A stretch of DNA of 64,000 bases, taken from NCBI GenBank assembly GCA_947476675.1, contig CANJRL010000001.1, positions 1 to 64,000 of the forward strand. The letters are read 5' to 3'. The notes under the pieces are model-generated. The model ran no database searches, was not told where the DNA came from, and was given only the letters and a program-made list of their open reading frames with translations. Below, piece by piece: positions 1 to 8,532 of the stretch (position 1 is its first letter; each line of letters begins with the position of its first letter). Made by a program: the position numbers and the translations under genes. The DNA is from Phycisphaerales bacterium (GTDB lineage: Bacteria; Planctomycetota; Phycisphaerae; Phycisphaerales; UBA1924).

Positions 1-2
1 CC

Positions 3-218
3 CCCTTCCCCTCGCTCGAGCCGCCCCCTCCTCCCACCCTCTACCGACTCAAGCCCGACACACTCCTGCAGAAGTGGACGACCGACAACCGGGCCCGCCT
101 GTGGCTGCTCGCCGGCGGCGCCTTCTGCATCTTCATCGGCGTGCTCCCGCCCACAACGCCCCGCCGCCGCCCCGACCGGGCCAACGTCGGGAAAACCCGC
201 GCCGCCCCCTCCACCTGA
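3..218 (+). CDS. C-terminal end of an unidentified membrane protein (5' truncated by window edge)
   Basis: An open frame enters from the left edge and ends at a TGA at 216-218. The visible 71 residues contain one hydrophobic stretch (LWLLAGGAFCIFIGVLPP) preceded by a charged, soluble-looking segment and followed by a short Arg/Pro-rich tail. The other two frames here look like Arg/Pro-rich shadow translation. The flagellin gene starts 68 bases downstream on the same strand. No family is recognisable from this fragment; it is probably the membrane-anchored end of a longer protein. Confidence 0.5.
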   Translation, partial: PFPSLEPPPPPTLYRLKPDTLLQKWTTDNRARLWLLAGGAFCIFIGVLPPTTPRRRPDRANVGKTRAAPST

Positions 219-286
219 GCGCGCTTCACGCCGATGCTGACCCTTACGCCGGGCTCTTCCCCCGGGCGCACACCGGGAGTCAGCCC

Positions 287-1177
287 GTGGCCAGCGGCCC
301 TATCGATCTTGTCTCACTCAAGACTCTCGGGAGCCTCCGCCGCGCGCAGGAGATCGTCAAGACCGCCGCCGAGCGCCTCGCCACCGGCAAGCGCATCAAC
401 CGCGGCAGCGACGACCCGGCCGGGCTCATCGCCGCCGAGAGCCTCGAAGCACGCCGCCGCGAACTCGCCAGCCAGATCCAGGGCGCCGAGCGCGCCGGCT
501 ACGTCCTCGGCGCCGCGGAAGGAGGCCTGTCCGTCATCCAAGACCTGCTCACCTCGCTCAGCGGCCTCGCCGTCAAGGCGGCCAACAAGTCCGGCCTCTC
601 CGCCGCCGAACGCGAGTCGACCCAACTCGAAGCCGACTCGATCCTCCAGGCCATCGACTACGTCGTCGCCACAACCACCTTCAACAACAACAAGATCCTC
701 CAGGACGGCGCGACCTTCTCGATCGGCGAGAGCGGCTTCGCCTTCGCCGGGGTCGACGTCAAGACCCTGGGCGCGGCGCGGGGCGAGGTCCGCGCCCCCG
801 GCGCGAACCCGGGCGATCCCGACATCGTCCAGGAGAAGACATTCACCCTCGCCGACGTCGCCTCGGGCCGCGCCGCCAATCTCGATTCCGGCGACACGGA
901 GATCGCCCAGAGAACGATCAAAGCCGCCCTCGATTCGATCAGCGGCATCCGCGCCCGGATCGGCGCGTACCAGCGCTACGATCTCCAGTCCAGAATCGCC
1001 TCCGGCTCGGTCGAGCTGGAGAACACCACCGCGGCGCAGTCCTCGATCCGCGACGCCGACTTCGCCAAGGAACTGACCGAACTGTTCCGGGGGCGCATCC
1101 TCGAGCAGGCCTCGCTCTATTCGCTCGCCGACGCCCGCGACGCATACCGCGACCGCGTGCTCGGCGCGCTGCGCTGA
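287..1177 (+). CDS. Short flagellin (D0/D1-type)
   Basis: This is a 296-residue flagellin homologue. The N-terminal part has the classic flagellin pattern (AERLATGKRINRGSDDPAGL), and the C-terminal part has the matching helix (SIRDADFAKELTELFRGRIL), ending in VLGALR as flagellins end in VLxLL. The middle is short and holds no large variable domain, so the protein is close to a bare D0/D1 filament core. The open frame extends upstream to position 74, but that part reads as Pro/Arg-rich shadow. I chose the GTG at 287 because a GGGAG ribosome-binding site lies about 8 nt before it. It would be exported by the flagellar type III system and polymerise into filament. A hook-associated role (FlgL-like) is possible, but the length and both end motifs fit flagellin better. 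No other classical flagellar genes are nearby. Confidence 0.85.
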   Translation: MASGPIDLVSLKTLGSLRRAQEIVKTAAERLATGKRINRGSDDPAGLIAAESLEARRRELASQIQGAERAGYVLGAAEGGLSVIQDLLTSLSGLAVKAANKSGLSAAERESTQLEADSILQAIDYVVATTTFNNNKILQDGATFSIGESGFAFAGVDVKTLGAARGEVRAPGANPGDPDIVQEKTFTLADVASGRAANLDSGDTEIAQRTIKAALDSISGIRARIGAYQRYDLQSRIASGSVELENTTAAQSSIRDADFAKELTELFRGRILEQASLYSLADARDAYRDRVLGALR

Positions 1178-1184
1178 CCCGCGC

Positions 1185-1424
1185 TCACTCGTCGCGCGGG
1201 CGGCTGTGCGGGCGCCCGAGGTTCTCCGGGTCCTGCTGGTTCTTGTCCAGGGGCCCGAAGAGAAAATCGTCGACCGCGTTGCTCTCCTGGTAGGGCCTCT
1301 CGACCTTGATCCCGGCGGTCCCGAAGCCCCGCGTCTTCACCGTGCGCTCGTAGCAGCCGCACAGCGCCGACGCCGCGGCCGCCGCGAACACCGCCGCCGA
1401 TATCCGCCGATCGCGCTCACGCAT
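1185..1424 (-). CDS. Small predicted lipoprotein
   Basis: A 79-residue protein with a charged N-terminus (MRERDRR), a hydrophobic stretch and a lipobox ending in LCGC, so it should be lipid-anchored after signal peptidase II cleavage at about residue 24. The mature part is short, polar and of no recognised family. Its start overlaps the ccsA stop by 8 bp, which puts it at the end of the resB-ccsA operon; a role linked to cytochrome maturation is possible but only inferred. Its 3' end faces the flagellin gene with 7 bp between stops. Confidence 0.6.
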   Translation of the reverse strand: MRERDRRISAAVFAAAAASALCGCYERTVKTRGFGTAGIKVERPYQESNAVDDFLFGPLDKNQQDPENLGRPHSRPRDE

Positions 1425-3339
1425 ACGAGTGCAGCCCCGTGATCACGAAGTTGATCACCGTCCAGTTGAAGATCATGACCGCGGCGCCGATCACCGCCAG
1501 CCACGCCGTCCACAGGCCCTTGTCCTTCACCTTCATGCGCACGTGAATCAGCACGGCGAAGATCACGAACGTGTTGAGCGCGAAGACCTCCTTGGGGTCC
1601 CACCCCCAGGGTCTGCCCCACGAATGGTCCGCCCACACGGCGCCCATCACGATCCCCGCCCACAGCAGCACGAAGGACATCTCCATGAGCAGCATCGTCA
1701 CCCCGTCGAGCACCTCGCCCAGGGAGCCCCGCCCGGGCGCCCCCCCGCCGAACGCTGCGCCGCTCCTCGACCCTCTCCCCTCGAGGGAGATGGTGTCGGC
1801 GAAGCCGACGGGTGGGGAGGCGCCGGCCACCCCCGCCAGCGCCGGCGCGGCGACCCGCGCCGCCCGCGCCGCCGCGTCACCCGCGCCGCGCACGCCGCTC
1901 AGGATCAGCGCCCCTGCGCCGCCCGTCTTCGCGTAGGCCTGCCCGCCGCCCCCGAGCCTCCACAGCAGGTAGATGCCCGCCGTCACCGCCGACATCCCGA
2001 TCAGGCAGTAACTGAAGATGATCACGTTGGTGTGGATGTACAGCCACACGTCGTGCAGCACCGGCATCTTGTTGCCGATCTCCGGCGAGAGGTGCAGGGG
2101 AAGGAAGTCGCCGGCCATCAGGGCCGCGGTCGAGCACGCGGCGCTGGTCAGCAGGATCAGGCTCCGCATCGGCGACCTTCGCGCCGCCGCCTCGAGCGCC
2201 AGCGCCGCCGCCCCGCCGAACCACGCCGCCGTCGTCACCGCCTCGAACATGTTCGAGTTCGGCCACCGCCCCGACACGTACCACCGCAGCCCCAGCGCCG
2301 CGGAGTGCAGCCCGAAGCCCGCCAGGAACAGCGCCAGCCCACCCCACCGCGCCCCGCGCCAGCCGTACACCATGGCCATCAGCAGGAGCGCCACGCTGAA
2401 CATGTAGAACACCCAAGTCCAGGTCAGGTTGCCCAACTCGAAGTACCGCGCCTCCCAGCGCAGCCTCTCCCGGTCCGGGTACAGCGGCGGGTTCACCCGG
2501 GGCAGCAACTCCGCCAACGACCGCGCCGCCGCGTTCACCCGCGGCGCATCCTCCGCACGCCAGCCCGCGGCGAACTCCCCCCACGCGGCGATCAGCCCCG
2601 CGCTCAGCGCGACGTCCATTCCCTGCAGCGCGCCCGCCCCGGGCGCCGCGGCGTGGGTCGCGTCATCCGGCGCAACCCCGCCGGTCCCGTCGGCCGTCAG
2701 CGCCGTCACGTTCAGCCATGGCGTCTGCGCGTCGCCCTTCGGTGGGGGCACGATCCGGAGCCGATCCGCCAGGAACGCCGGCGTGCGGATCGCCATCGCC
2801 GCCTCGATCTGGTCGACGAACTTCGCCGATTTGACCGTGTCCCGGGCCAGCCTCGCCAGCAGGTCGCGGACCCCGGGATCGCCCGAGATCACCGCCGGCG
2901 ACAGCCGCCCGGTCTCCCGGAACCGCGCCGCCCGCGCCAGCCGCTCGCCCGCATCCGGGCCCTGCGCGGCCCTGATCCCCTGCTCCACGCGGTCCGCCAT
3001 CAGCGCCCGCACCACCTTGCTCTTGACCCACACGATGTCGGCATCGGCGTAGCGCTCAGGGCGCAGCATCAGGTCGAGATACGTGAACCCGGGCGACTGC
3101 CCCCGGTACCCCTGCGGCCCGGTCACCTGCTTGGTCATCGCGTGCGCGAAAGACTCGAAACTCTTCAGCCGCCCCTGCATGTGCACCGCGACCGAATCCA
3201 GCGGCTGCAGGTCCACCGCCGCGGCGAACCCGCCCGCCTTCTCGGCGCTGATCCGGCCCGCCGTGCCCATCCACACCACCCAGGCGAGCACGCCCGCGAG
3301 GATGGCCGAAGCGGCATAGACCCGTCCCTTGTGCTTCAT
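1417..3339 (-). CDS. ccsA: Cytochrome c biogenesis protein CcsA/ResC
   Basis: This multi-spanning membrane protein of 640 residues is the heme-handling half of System II cytochrome c maturation. One helix lies near the N-terminus (residues 6-25), then a periplasmic domain of about 330 residues, then a bundle of helices. The C-terminal half carries the tryptophan-rich CcsA signature (WGRPWGWDPKEVF) and conserved histidines (HDVWLYIHTNV; LIHVRMK). The open frame runs upstream to 3780, but I place the start at ATG 3339 because it overlaps the resB stop as ATGA, giving translational coupling. An Ala/Gly-rich loop between the last helices contains a palindromic repeat (1771-1820; about residues 507-523) that is translated in frame. 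With the preceding resB it would form the heme export and ligation complex that attaches heme to CxxCH apocytochromes. Confidence 0.88.
   Translation of the reverse strand: MKHKGRVYAASAILAGVLAWVVWMGTAGRISAEKAGGFAAAVDLQPLDSVAVHMQGRLKSFESFAHAMTKQVTGPQGYRGQSPGFTYLDLMLRPERYADADIVWVKSKVVRALMADRVEQGIRAAQGPDAGERLARAARFRETGRLSPAVISGDPGVRDLLARLARDTVKSAKFVDQIEAAMAIRTPAFLADRLRIVPPPKGDAQTPWLNVTALTADGTGGVAPDDATHAAAPGAGALQGMDVALSAGLIAAWGEFAAGWRAEDAPRVNAAARSLAELLPRVNPPLYPDRERLRWEARYFELGNLTWTWVFYMFSVALLLMAMVYGWRGARWGGLALFLAGFGLHSAALGLRWYVSGRWPNSNMFEAVTTAAWFGGAAALALEAAARRSPMRSLILLTSAACSTAALMAGDFLPLHLSPEIGNKMPVLHDVWLYIHTNVIIFSYCLIGMSAVTAGIYLLWRLGGGGQAYAKTGGAGALILSGVRGAGDAAARAARVAAPALAGVAGASPPVGFADTISLEGRGSRSGAAFGGGAPGRGSLGEVLDGVTMLLMEMSFVLLWAGIVMGAVWADHSWGRPWGWDPKEVFALNTFVIFAVLIHVRMKVKDKGLWTAWLAVIGAAVMIFNWTVINFVITGLHSYA
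1771..1820 (-). repeat. Palindromic repeat embedded in the ccsA reading frame (copy A)
   Basis: On the coding strand this is a 47-nt core of two adjacent hairpins: GTCGGC-ttc-GCCGAC, then CTCCC-tcga-GGGGAG. It aligns without gaps to the copies at 36127-36176 and 43246-43294, differing from the first at about 7 of 47 positions. It encodes SPPVGFADTISLEGRG in a loop between transmembrane helices. The two stems differ from the other copies by paired changes (GGCGGC to GTCGGC with GCCGCC to GCCGAC), which suggests that the hairpin is maintained. Confidence 0.7.
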
Positions 3340-5855
3340 GCCGTGGCCTCCACCGTGCCCTCCATCGCCCCGGCGCCCACCGTCACCCGCGACCCGCCCA
3401 ATCTCTCGCGAACAACCCCGGCCGCACGCTCCCCGGACGCCCCCGCCGCGGCCTCGCGCAGGGCCCGCTCGCGCCGCCGCCGCTTCAGGATCGGCTTGGC
3501 GTAGAAGGCGTACAGCATCCCCGTCACCATGATGCAGCACCCCGCCAGTTGCGTCACCACCCCGCGCCGATTGCCCACACCCAGACCGGTGAAGTTGAGC
3601 CCAGCGGTGCTCGCATCGCCCTCGAACCGCGCCGCCTGGGGCGGGTCCCACATCGCCTGGAAGAACCGCATCCCCGCGAACTCCACCGGCTCGTTCACCC
3701 GAACCTGCATCGCATCGGTGAACCGGTACGGTTCGCCCGACGCCCTCGGCGGCTGCACGAAACGCAGCACGCTCTCCCAATCGCGGATGCTCGCCATCTC
3801 CCCGGTGTACCCGCCCACGTGCGCCACCAGCCGGAAATCCTCGAGTTGCACCGGCGCGGGCAGCGGCAGCCGCTCGCGCCCGAAGATCACCTCGGCGCGC
3901 CCGCCCCCGGGCAGATCGAAGAAGGCGCTCTCGCGCTTGAACCGCCCCTGGTACACGAAACTCGAATCATCGAACAGGTACTGGTTGAACGGCAGCCACC
4001 GGCTCTGGGTCTCGCCGCCAATCGTCGCCTCCACCCGGATCATCGAGAACGAGTTCTGCGCGTCCTTGTCGCGCTGAGAAACGGGGACGATCGCCGGCCT
4101 GGTCTCGTGCCGCGAATACGCCGTGGCGTGCAGCACGTCCACGCTCAGGCCCTCGCCGATCTCCACGCTGGCCCCGACCCTGGCCGGCACGCGGTCCGCG
4201 CCGCCGTCCGCGCGCCCGATCAGCGCCTCGAGGGCCACGCCCCCGGGCTCGCCCGGCGCGGGGCGGCCGACGAACGCGATCCGCGGCGCCGCCCGCGCAG
4301 CCCGGTAGATCATCGCCACCGCCGCGTCCGGGGCGCGCAGCGCGTGCCCCTCCGCGCTCTCCTCAAAGTCCTGCGTGATCGCGGGGTTCTCCGCCACCCA
4401 GCGCGTGATCGTCTTCTCCGGCGTGCGCAGGTCGACGACCACCAATGAGATCGTGCGGCCGTCGCTCATCGGGAGGTTGTCGATCACCTCGCGGATGCGG
4501 TAGGCGTGCCCAGGCGCCCCCGGCGCGTCCGTGAAGGCCGGCTCGGCCCCGGGCGCCGGACGCTCCACCTTCACCTCGAACGACGCCTTCGCCGCGGGGA
4601 TCTCGATGCGCAACCGACCCTCCGAGGGCCTCACGTGCTGATCGATCTCGCCCTCCGACGAAACCCAGCGGAACGCCACCTGGCCGTTCTCCGCGGTCGC
4701 ATGCTCGGGATCGAGCGCGGCCAACTGGTAGCCCCGCACCTCGCCCCCGGGCGCCCGGAGCCGAAGGTACAGCGCCGGGTTCACCTCGGCGGCGCCGGCG
4801 CCCGGCCCGGGCAGCGGCGCCAGCCGCGTGTCCTGCACCGCGTACCGCAGATACCCCGTGACGCGGACCGTCGCGCCCGCCAACGGGTCGTCGGGCCCGG
4901 CCGGCTCGAGCCCGATCGACAGCGGGTGCGGCTCCACGGGGGTGTCGTCCAGCGAAGGCGGCGGGGGGAACACATCGTCCACCGACGACACATAGTCGTT
5001 GTATCGCGGCAGGCCCCGGATCGGCCGCTGCGACCACCGCGGCGCGCCCGGCGCATCCGCGTGGCGAACGTACAGCGCCCAGGTATTCACAAGGTAGAAC
5101 CACTCCTGCGGCATCGGCCCGAGCGACATCGACACCGAATCGTCCACCAGCCGCTTGCCGGTCGTCTTGATCGCCCTGCCCTTGCCGGGGATCACGTCCT
5201 CGGTGTACTGCGGGAAGCCGTCGAGCAACTGCCGCACGAACTCGCCGGTCGGCGTCGTGACCTTGACCGAGACGCTGTAGACGCGGGTGTCCTTGTGCTC
5301 GCCGGTGAGGATGGGCCAGTCCGGCCGCGTCTCGACGACCTCGTAGAGCCACCGCTTGTCGCCGGCGCCCACCTCGGCCCGGGCCCCCGGGAGGGCGACG
5401 AGGTCCACCCTGCCGTGCCCCGGCGAGGCGATGATCACCTGGCGGCGGAACACCGGCGTGTCGCCCTCGATCTTGAACTTGAAGTAGACGACGCTGCCCA
5501 GGCACAGGATCACGATGCCCGCGTGGATCATCCACACGCCCAGGTTCACCAGATTCAGCCGGATGCGCCGGATGGTGGTGACGGTGAGGGTGATGCAGAG
5601 CAGCGCGATGGAGAGGTCGAAGGGCCACCAGTGGAACCATTCGAACTCGGTCATCTCGAAGAGGCGCATCTGGCGCACCTGGTACGCCGCGCTCCCGATC
5701 GACATGTACACAAACAGGAACGCGAGGATGGCGATGCCGAACCAGACGCTGCTGAAGAGGTCGAGAACCGGCGTGAGCGGGCCGAGCGGCCGGCTCCGGG
5801 GGCGGGGGCCGGGTCGGGGGCTGGGGGCGTCGTCGGAGGTCGGCGTGTGCGCCAA
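3336..5855 (-). CDS. resB: Cytochrome c biogenesis protein ResB
   Basis: A protein of 839 residues with the ResB layout: three N-terminal transmembrane helices (about residues 31-55, 76-97 and 103-125), a very large periplasmic domain, and a last helix near residue 780 followed by a basic tail (KPILKRRRRER). ResB and CcsA together move heme out and join it to apocytochromes. The periplasmic region is longer than in typical ResB (about 450-550 residues overall), consistent with the enlarged forms seen in planctomycetes. The start is a TTG at 5855, preceded by GGAG about 9 nt upstream; no better ATG lies upstream. The gene overlaps ccsA by 4 bp (ATGA). Confidence 0.85.
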   Translation of the reverse strand: MAHTPTSDDAPSPRPGPRPRSRPLGPLTPVLDLFSSVWFGIAILAFLFVYMSIGSAAYQVRQMRLFEMTEFEWFHWWPFDLSIALLCITLTVTTIRRIRLNLVNLGVWMIHAGIVILCLGSVVYFKFKIEGDTPVFRRQVIIASPGHGRVDLVALPGARAEVGAGDKRWLYEVVETRPDWPILTGEHKDTRVYSVSVKVTTPTGEFVRQLLDGFPQYTEDVIPGKGRAIKTTGKRLVDDSVSMSLGPMPQEWFYLVNTWALYVRHADAPGAPRWSQRPIRGLPRYNDYVSSVDDVFPPPPSLDDTPVEPHPLSIGLEPAGPDDPLAGATVRVTGYLRYAVQDTRLAPLPGPGAGAAEVNPALYLRLRAPGGEVRGYQLAALDPEHATAENGQVAFRWVSSEGEIDQHVRPSEGRLRIEIPAAKASFEVKVERPAPGAEPAFTDAPGAPGHAYRIREVIDNLPMSDGRTISLVVVDLRTPEKTITRWVAENPAITQDFEESAEGHALRAPDAAVAMIYRAARAAPRIAFVGRPAPGEPGGVALEALIGRADGGADRVPARVGASVEIGEGLSVDVLHATAYSRHETRPAIVPVSQRDKDAQNSFSMIRVEATIGGETQSRWLPFNQYLFDDSSFVYQGRFKRESAFFDLPGGGRAEVIFGRERLPLPAPVQLEDFRLVAHVGGYTGEMASIRDWESVLRFVQPPRASGEPYRFTDAMQVRVNEPVEFAGMRFFQAMWDPPQAARFEGDASTAGLNFTGLGVGNRRGVVTQLAGCCIMVTGMLYAFYAKPILKRRRRERALREAAAGASGERAAGVVRERLGGSRVTVGAGAMEGTVEATA

Positions 5856-5998
5856 GGCGTTGTGCTCCGCGCTCTTCCCCCGCGCCGCCGCGACGGACGG
5901 GGCCGGGGGTCCTCACTCTATGGCGTCAACGCGCCGGGCGTGGGCGTCTTCCCCCGGCGTCCCGGAGACGCCCGGGAGATTGCGCAGCGGCGTGGCCC

Positions 5999-6505
5999 TC
6001 ACTCCCGGAACGCGCCGACCGCGAGGATGATCGAGATCAGCAGCGTGGCGCCGGACTTGATCGCGGTCGCGACGACCCGGCCGACCGCGGCGCCCGTCCC
6101 GACGTGCAGCGCCTGCTTCCAGTCGCGCTCGACCTTGGTCTTGTCCATCAGCGCCGCGCCCACGCCGGCCCCCACGATCGCGCCCAGCACCGTGCCCACG
6201 ATCGGGAACACCGGCGTGCCCAGGATCGCCCCCAGCAGCCCCCCGACGAGCGCCCCGGCCGCCGCGCGCTTGGTTCCCCCGGCCTTCGCCGCGCCCACCG
6301 CGCCGGCGAAGAACTCCGCTATCTCCGCGAGAACGCCGATCGCCACCGCGGCGCCGATCGTCCACCAGTTGTACGTCCCAGGCAACTGCCACTGGATCAC
6401 CAGGGCGGCAAGGACCGGAAGCCACGGGCCGGGGAGGCCGGCGAGCGTGAGCAGCATGCCCACGAGCCCGCAGCAGATCACGATGGCGCCCGCGAGGAGG
6501 GTCAT
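5999..6505 (-). CDS. DUF456 family membrane protein
   Basis: A 168-residue, Gly/Ala-rich protein with the DUF456 layout: two hydrophobic segments at the N-terminus (with LPGPWLPVL between them), a glycine-zipper-like middle (GALVGGLLGAILGTPVFPIVG) and a final helix. DUF456 proteins are small integral membrane proteins of unknown function. It lies 45 bp downstream of the 273-residue membrane protein on the same strand, so the two probably share a transcript. The next 143 bp to resB (5856-5998) show no feature I can support. Confidence 0.75.
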   Translation of the reverse strand: MTLLAGAIVICCGLVGMLLTLAGLPGPWLPVLAALVIQWQLPGTYNWWTIGAAVAIGVLAEIAEFFAGAVGAAKAGGTKRAAAGALVGGLLGAILGTPVFPIVGTVLGAIVGAGVGAALMDKTKVERDWKQALHVGTGAAVGRVVATAIKSGATLLISIILAVGAFRE

Positions 6506-6550
6506 CCCGGTGTCATGCTTGGGAATCCGGCGCCGCGCCGTTCGCCCGGG

Positions 6551-7372
6551 TCACACCTGCGACCCGGCCGGCTCCGCCGGGGCCGCCTGGGGCGTCTCGG
6601 CGGGCGGCGGCGGGACATAGGAATCGGTCTTCTTCTCCATCTCGAGGATCCACTCTTCGAGGGGGGAGTGGCGGAGCAGGTCGAGTTTCTCCTGCCTGCC
6701 GTCCTTCAGGACGACGGTGACGAAGAACTTGTCCCACTTGCGCTTGTCGAGTTCCCGGATGTCCTTGGGTTCGAAGGACACGCCGCCGGGAAGCGTGAGC
6801 CGCATCGACGCCGGGTCGTAGCGGAACCGCTTGGTGGAGACCTTCGAGATGAGGAAGAGGATGTAGGCCCCGGCGCCAAGGCCGCCGGCGCAGATGACCC
6901 ACTGCGCCGGGATGTCGTAGGCCGAGAGCGGGACGGGCGCCTTCTTGGCCTGCCACTCCTGCTGGAGTTCCCCCAGGCGCTTGACCGGGTCGGCGAACTG
7001 GGTGTGCTCCTTGTCCAGGCGGTTGATGCGCGAGAGCGCGGTCAGCCACTCCAGCCTCGAGAGATCGGCGGCGGCGTCGAGCGAGGTCTGGCCGGACTTC
7101 TTCTCTGCGTCAGCGCGGAGGGAGCGCTCGGCCTCGGAGAGCCGGCGCCTCTCGGCGGCGGGGTCGGCGACGCTGGCGGTCAGGAGCCGCCCGGCGTTCT
7201 GCGCCTGCTCGAGGTACTCCTTCTCGCGGTACGAGGCCGACTCGCGCCCGCGCTTGGGGTAGATCCACGCGCCGTCCACCAGCCCCCAGATGCCCAGGCC
7301 GGTCATCGCGGCGCAGTAGATGAGCATCTTGATCATCCAGCCCCGGTTGATCTTGGTGACTTGCTGCTCCAT
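6551..7372 (-). CDS. Unidentified two-helix membrane protein with a C-terminal PH-like domain
   Basis: A 273-residue protein. Helix 1 (about residues 13-32, WMIKMLIYCAAMTGLGIWG) is followed by a charged, partly coiled-coil segment of about 110 residues rich in Glu, Arg and Lys, then helix 2 (about 153-172). The C-terminal 95 residues (FRYDPASMRLTLPGG..., LDLLRHSPLEEWILEMEKK) resemble bacterial PH-like membrane-associated domains by pattern only. The end is Pro/Ala-rich. A GGAGCGGAG purine stretch precedes the ATG. I do not recognise a named family. It probably forms an operon with the DUF456 gene. Confidence 0.6.
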   Translation of the reverse strand: MEQQVTKINRGWMIKMLIYCAAMTGLGIWGLVDGAWIYPKRGRESASYREKEYLEQAQNAGRLLTASVADPAAERRRLSEAERSLRADAEKKSGQTSLDAAADLSRLEWLTALSRINRLDKEHTQFADPVKRLGELQQEWQAKKAPVPLSAYDIPAQWVICAGGLGAGAYILFLISKVSTKRFRYDPASMRLTLPGGVSFEPKDIRELDKRKWDKFFVTVVLKDGRQEKLDLLRHSPLEEWILEMEKKTDSYVPPPPAETPQAAPAEPAGSQV

Positions 7373-7480
7373 GCGTCGCTCCGCTCCCGCGCGGCGTGGC
7401 GCTCGGCCAACCGCGACTGCCCGAATCGCCCCACCCGGCTCGGCCCGCGGGAGTGGCCCGCAAGGCCCGCGCCCCTCACC

Positions 7481-7780
7481 CTACCGATCGCGGCCGAAAA
7501 AGCGGCGCCACCGGCGCTCCGCCCGATCGCCCGGCGCCGCCACCGGGACCATGTCCAGCGCCTCATCCCACCATGCCTCGGCGAGCCGCGCGCCGCCGGG
7601 CCTCCGCAACAGGTCCTCGAATCCGCCTTCGTCCACGCGCTTGACCGGGATCCGCGGCAACGTCGGCTGCGATTCGTGACTGCCGCCACGACCCAAGGCC
7701 CACGTCAACCAGTTCGCGAGCATGCGCCTCGCCAACTCGTTCCGTGTAGGGAGACCCCTCCCTCGGTGGGGGTTAGGCAT
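7481..7780 (-). CDS. Small hypothetical protein with a leaderless-type start
   Basis: A 99-residue, Arg- and Trp-rich soluble protein (ELARRMLANWLTWALGRGG near residues 15-33) of no recognised family. The ATG at 7780 lies 8 nt after a TATACT hexamer, supporting this start and transcription beginning at or within a few bases of the ATG. It lies 108 bp upstream of the 273-residue membrane protein gene on the same strand and may head that transcript. Conservation in relatives would be needed to exclude a chance frame. Confidence 0.45.
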   Translation of the reverse strand: MPNPHRGRGLPTRNELARRMLANWLTWALGRGGSHESQPTLPRIPVKRVDEGGFEDLLRRPGGARLAEAWWDEALDMVPVAAPGDRAERRWRRFFGRDR

Positions 7781-7788
7781 CGTCTCCG

Positions 7789-7794
7789 AGTATA
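7789..7794 (-). promoter_or_regulatory. -10 hexamer TATACT, 8 nt before ATG 7780
   Basis: On the minus strand TATACT is followed by CG and then the ATG after 8 nt in all, placing the predicted start of transcription 0-2 nt before the ATG. No convincing -35 element is visible. It belongs to the TAnnnT-CG set found before six other genes here. Confidence 0.45.
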
Positions 7795-7955
7795 CCGCGG
7801 CTTCCGGACCGGTCCCTCCGGGAGCCGCGCCCGAGAAAACCCTTCACCCTCGGCTCTTGCGAAGCGGCGGGAACACCCGCGATTGCTGCGCGTATCACCC
7901 TGTGCCGGGACTACTCTCGGCGAGCGCCCCGCTGCGGGCGAAGGAGTTCTGACTC

Positions 7956-8396
7956 ATGCCGTTCCCCGGGTTGAGGTCGATCGGATTGGAGACCGCTCGA
8001 AAGGGCGTGCTGGGCGTGCTGCTCGCCGGCGCCCTCGTGACCGGCGGGTGCGGGAACGCCCTGGAGGGCGGGCTCGCCGGCGCCGGGCTGGGCGCGGGAG
8101 GAGGAGCCATCATCGGCAGCCTCTTCGGCAGCGCCGGGCTGGGAGCCGCGGCGGGCGCGGTGGGCGGCGCGCTCATCGGCGGCGTGCTCGGGGACCAGAA
8201 CGAGCGCAACGCCCGCAACGCCGCGGCGCGGTCCTACAACGACGGCGGCTATCGCTCCTACACCACCACGCGCACCTACGAGCGCTCCTACGACCGCCCG
8301 TACGACCGATATGAGCGACGCGAGTGCGAGCGCGACTACGACCGCTACGAACGCCGCACGTATGAGCGGCGGACGTATGAGCGGTACGACGATTGA
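7956..8396 (+). CDS. Glycine-zipper lipoprotein with Tyr/Arg-rich tail
   Basis: A 146-residue protein with a signal peptide and lipobox (ALVTGGC, Cys about residue 32). The mature part begins with a glycine zipper (about residues 38-88; GAGLGAGGGAIIGSLFG, then GAVGGALIGGVLG), as in outer-membrane lipoproteins of the SlyB/OmpA-linker type. The C-terminal 55 residues are a low-complexity run of Tyr, Arg, Asp and Glu with repeated YERR and YDRY units, unusual for the family. A strong AAGGAG site lies about 10 nt before ATG 7956, and TACTCTCG near 7911 could be its -10. It is probably an envelope-associated structural or stress protein; the exact role is unknown. Confidence 0.7.
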   Translation: MPFPGLRSIGLETARKGVLGVLLAGALVTGGCGNALEGGLAGAGLGAGGGAIIGSLFGSAGLGAAAGAVGGALIGGVLGDQNERNARNAAARSYNDGGYRSYTTTRTYERSYDRPYDRYERRECERDYDRYERRTYERRTYERYDD

Positions 8397-8406
8397 GCCC
8401 CGACGC

Positions 8407-8532
8407 TCAGCCTCGGCTCGCGGCGAGGTGGTCGAGCACGGACATGAGGATCACCGCGCCCAGGATCGCGGCCGTGATCGCCCCCCAGGCCAGGCGCCGG
8501 CGCCGATCCGGCCTTGCGGGCGCGCGGGTCAC
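8407..8532 (-). CDS. 41-residue single-helix membrane microprotein, translationally coupled
   Basis: A GTG at 8532 overlaps the TGA of the upstream gene as GTGA and opens a frame of 41 residues ending at 8407. The product starts with a strongly basic segment (TRAPARPDRRRR), continues with one hydrophobic helix (AWGAITAAILGAVILMSVL) and ends with DHLAASRG. The positive-inside layout and the exact 4-bp overlap favour a real gene. It ends 10 bp from the convergent lipoprotein gene. Function unknown. Confidence 0.5.
   Translation of the reverse strand: MTRAPARPDRRRRLAWGAITAAILGAVILMSVLDHLAASRG

Noticed and set aside
8270-8396. The repeated YERR/YDRY stretch as a DNA tandem repeat
   Set aside because: The protein pattern repeats but the DNA units vary in length and sequence, so it is low-complexity protein and not a true tandem array.
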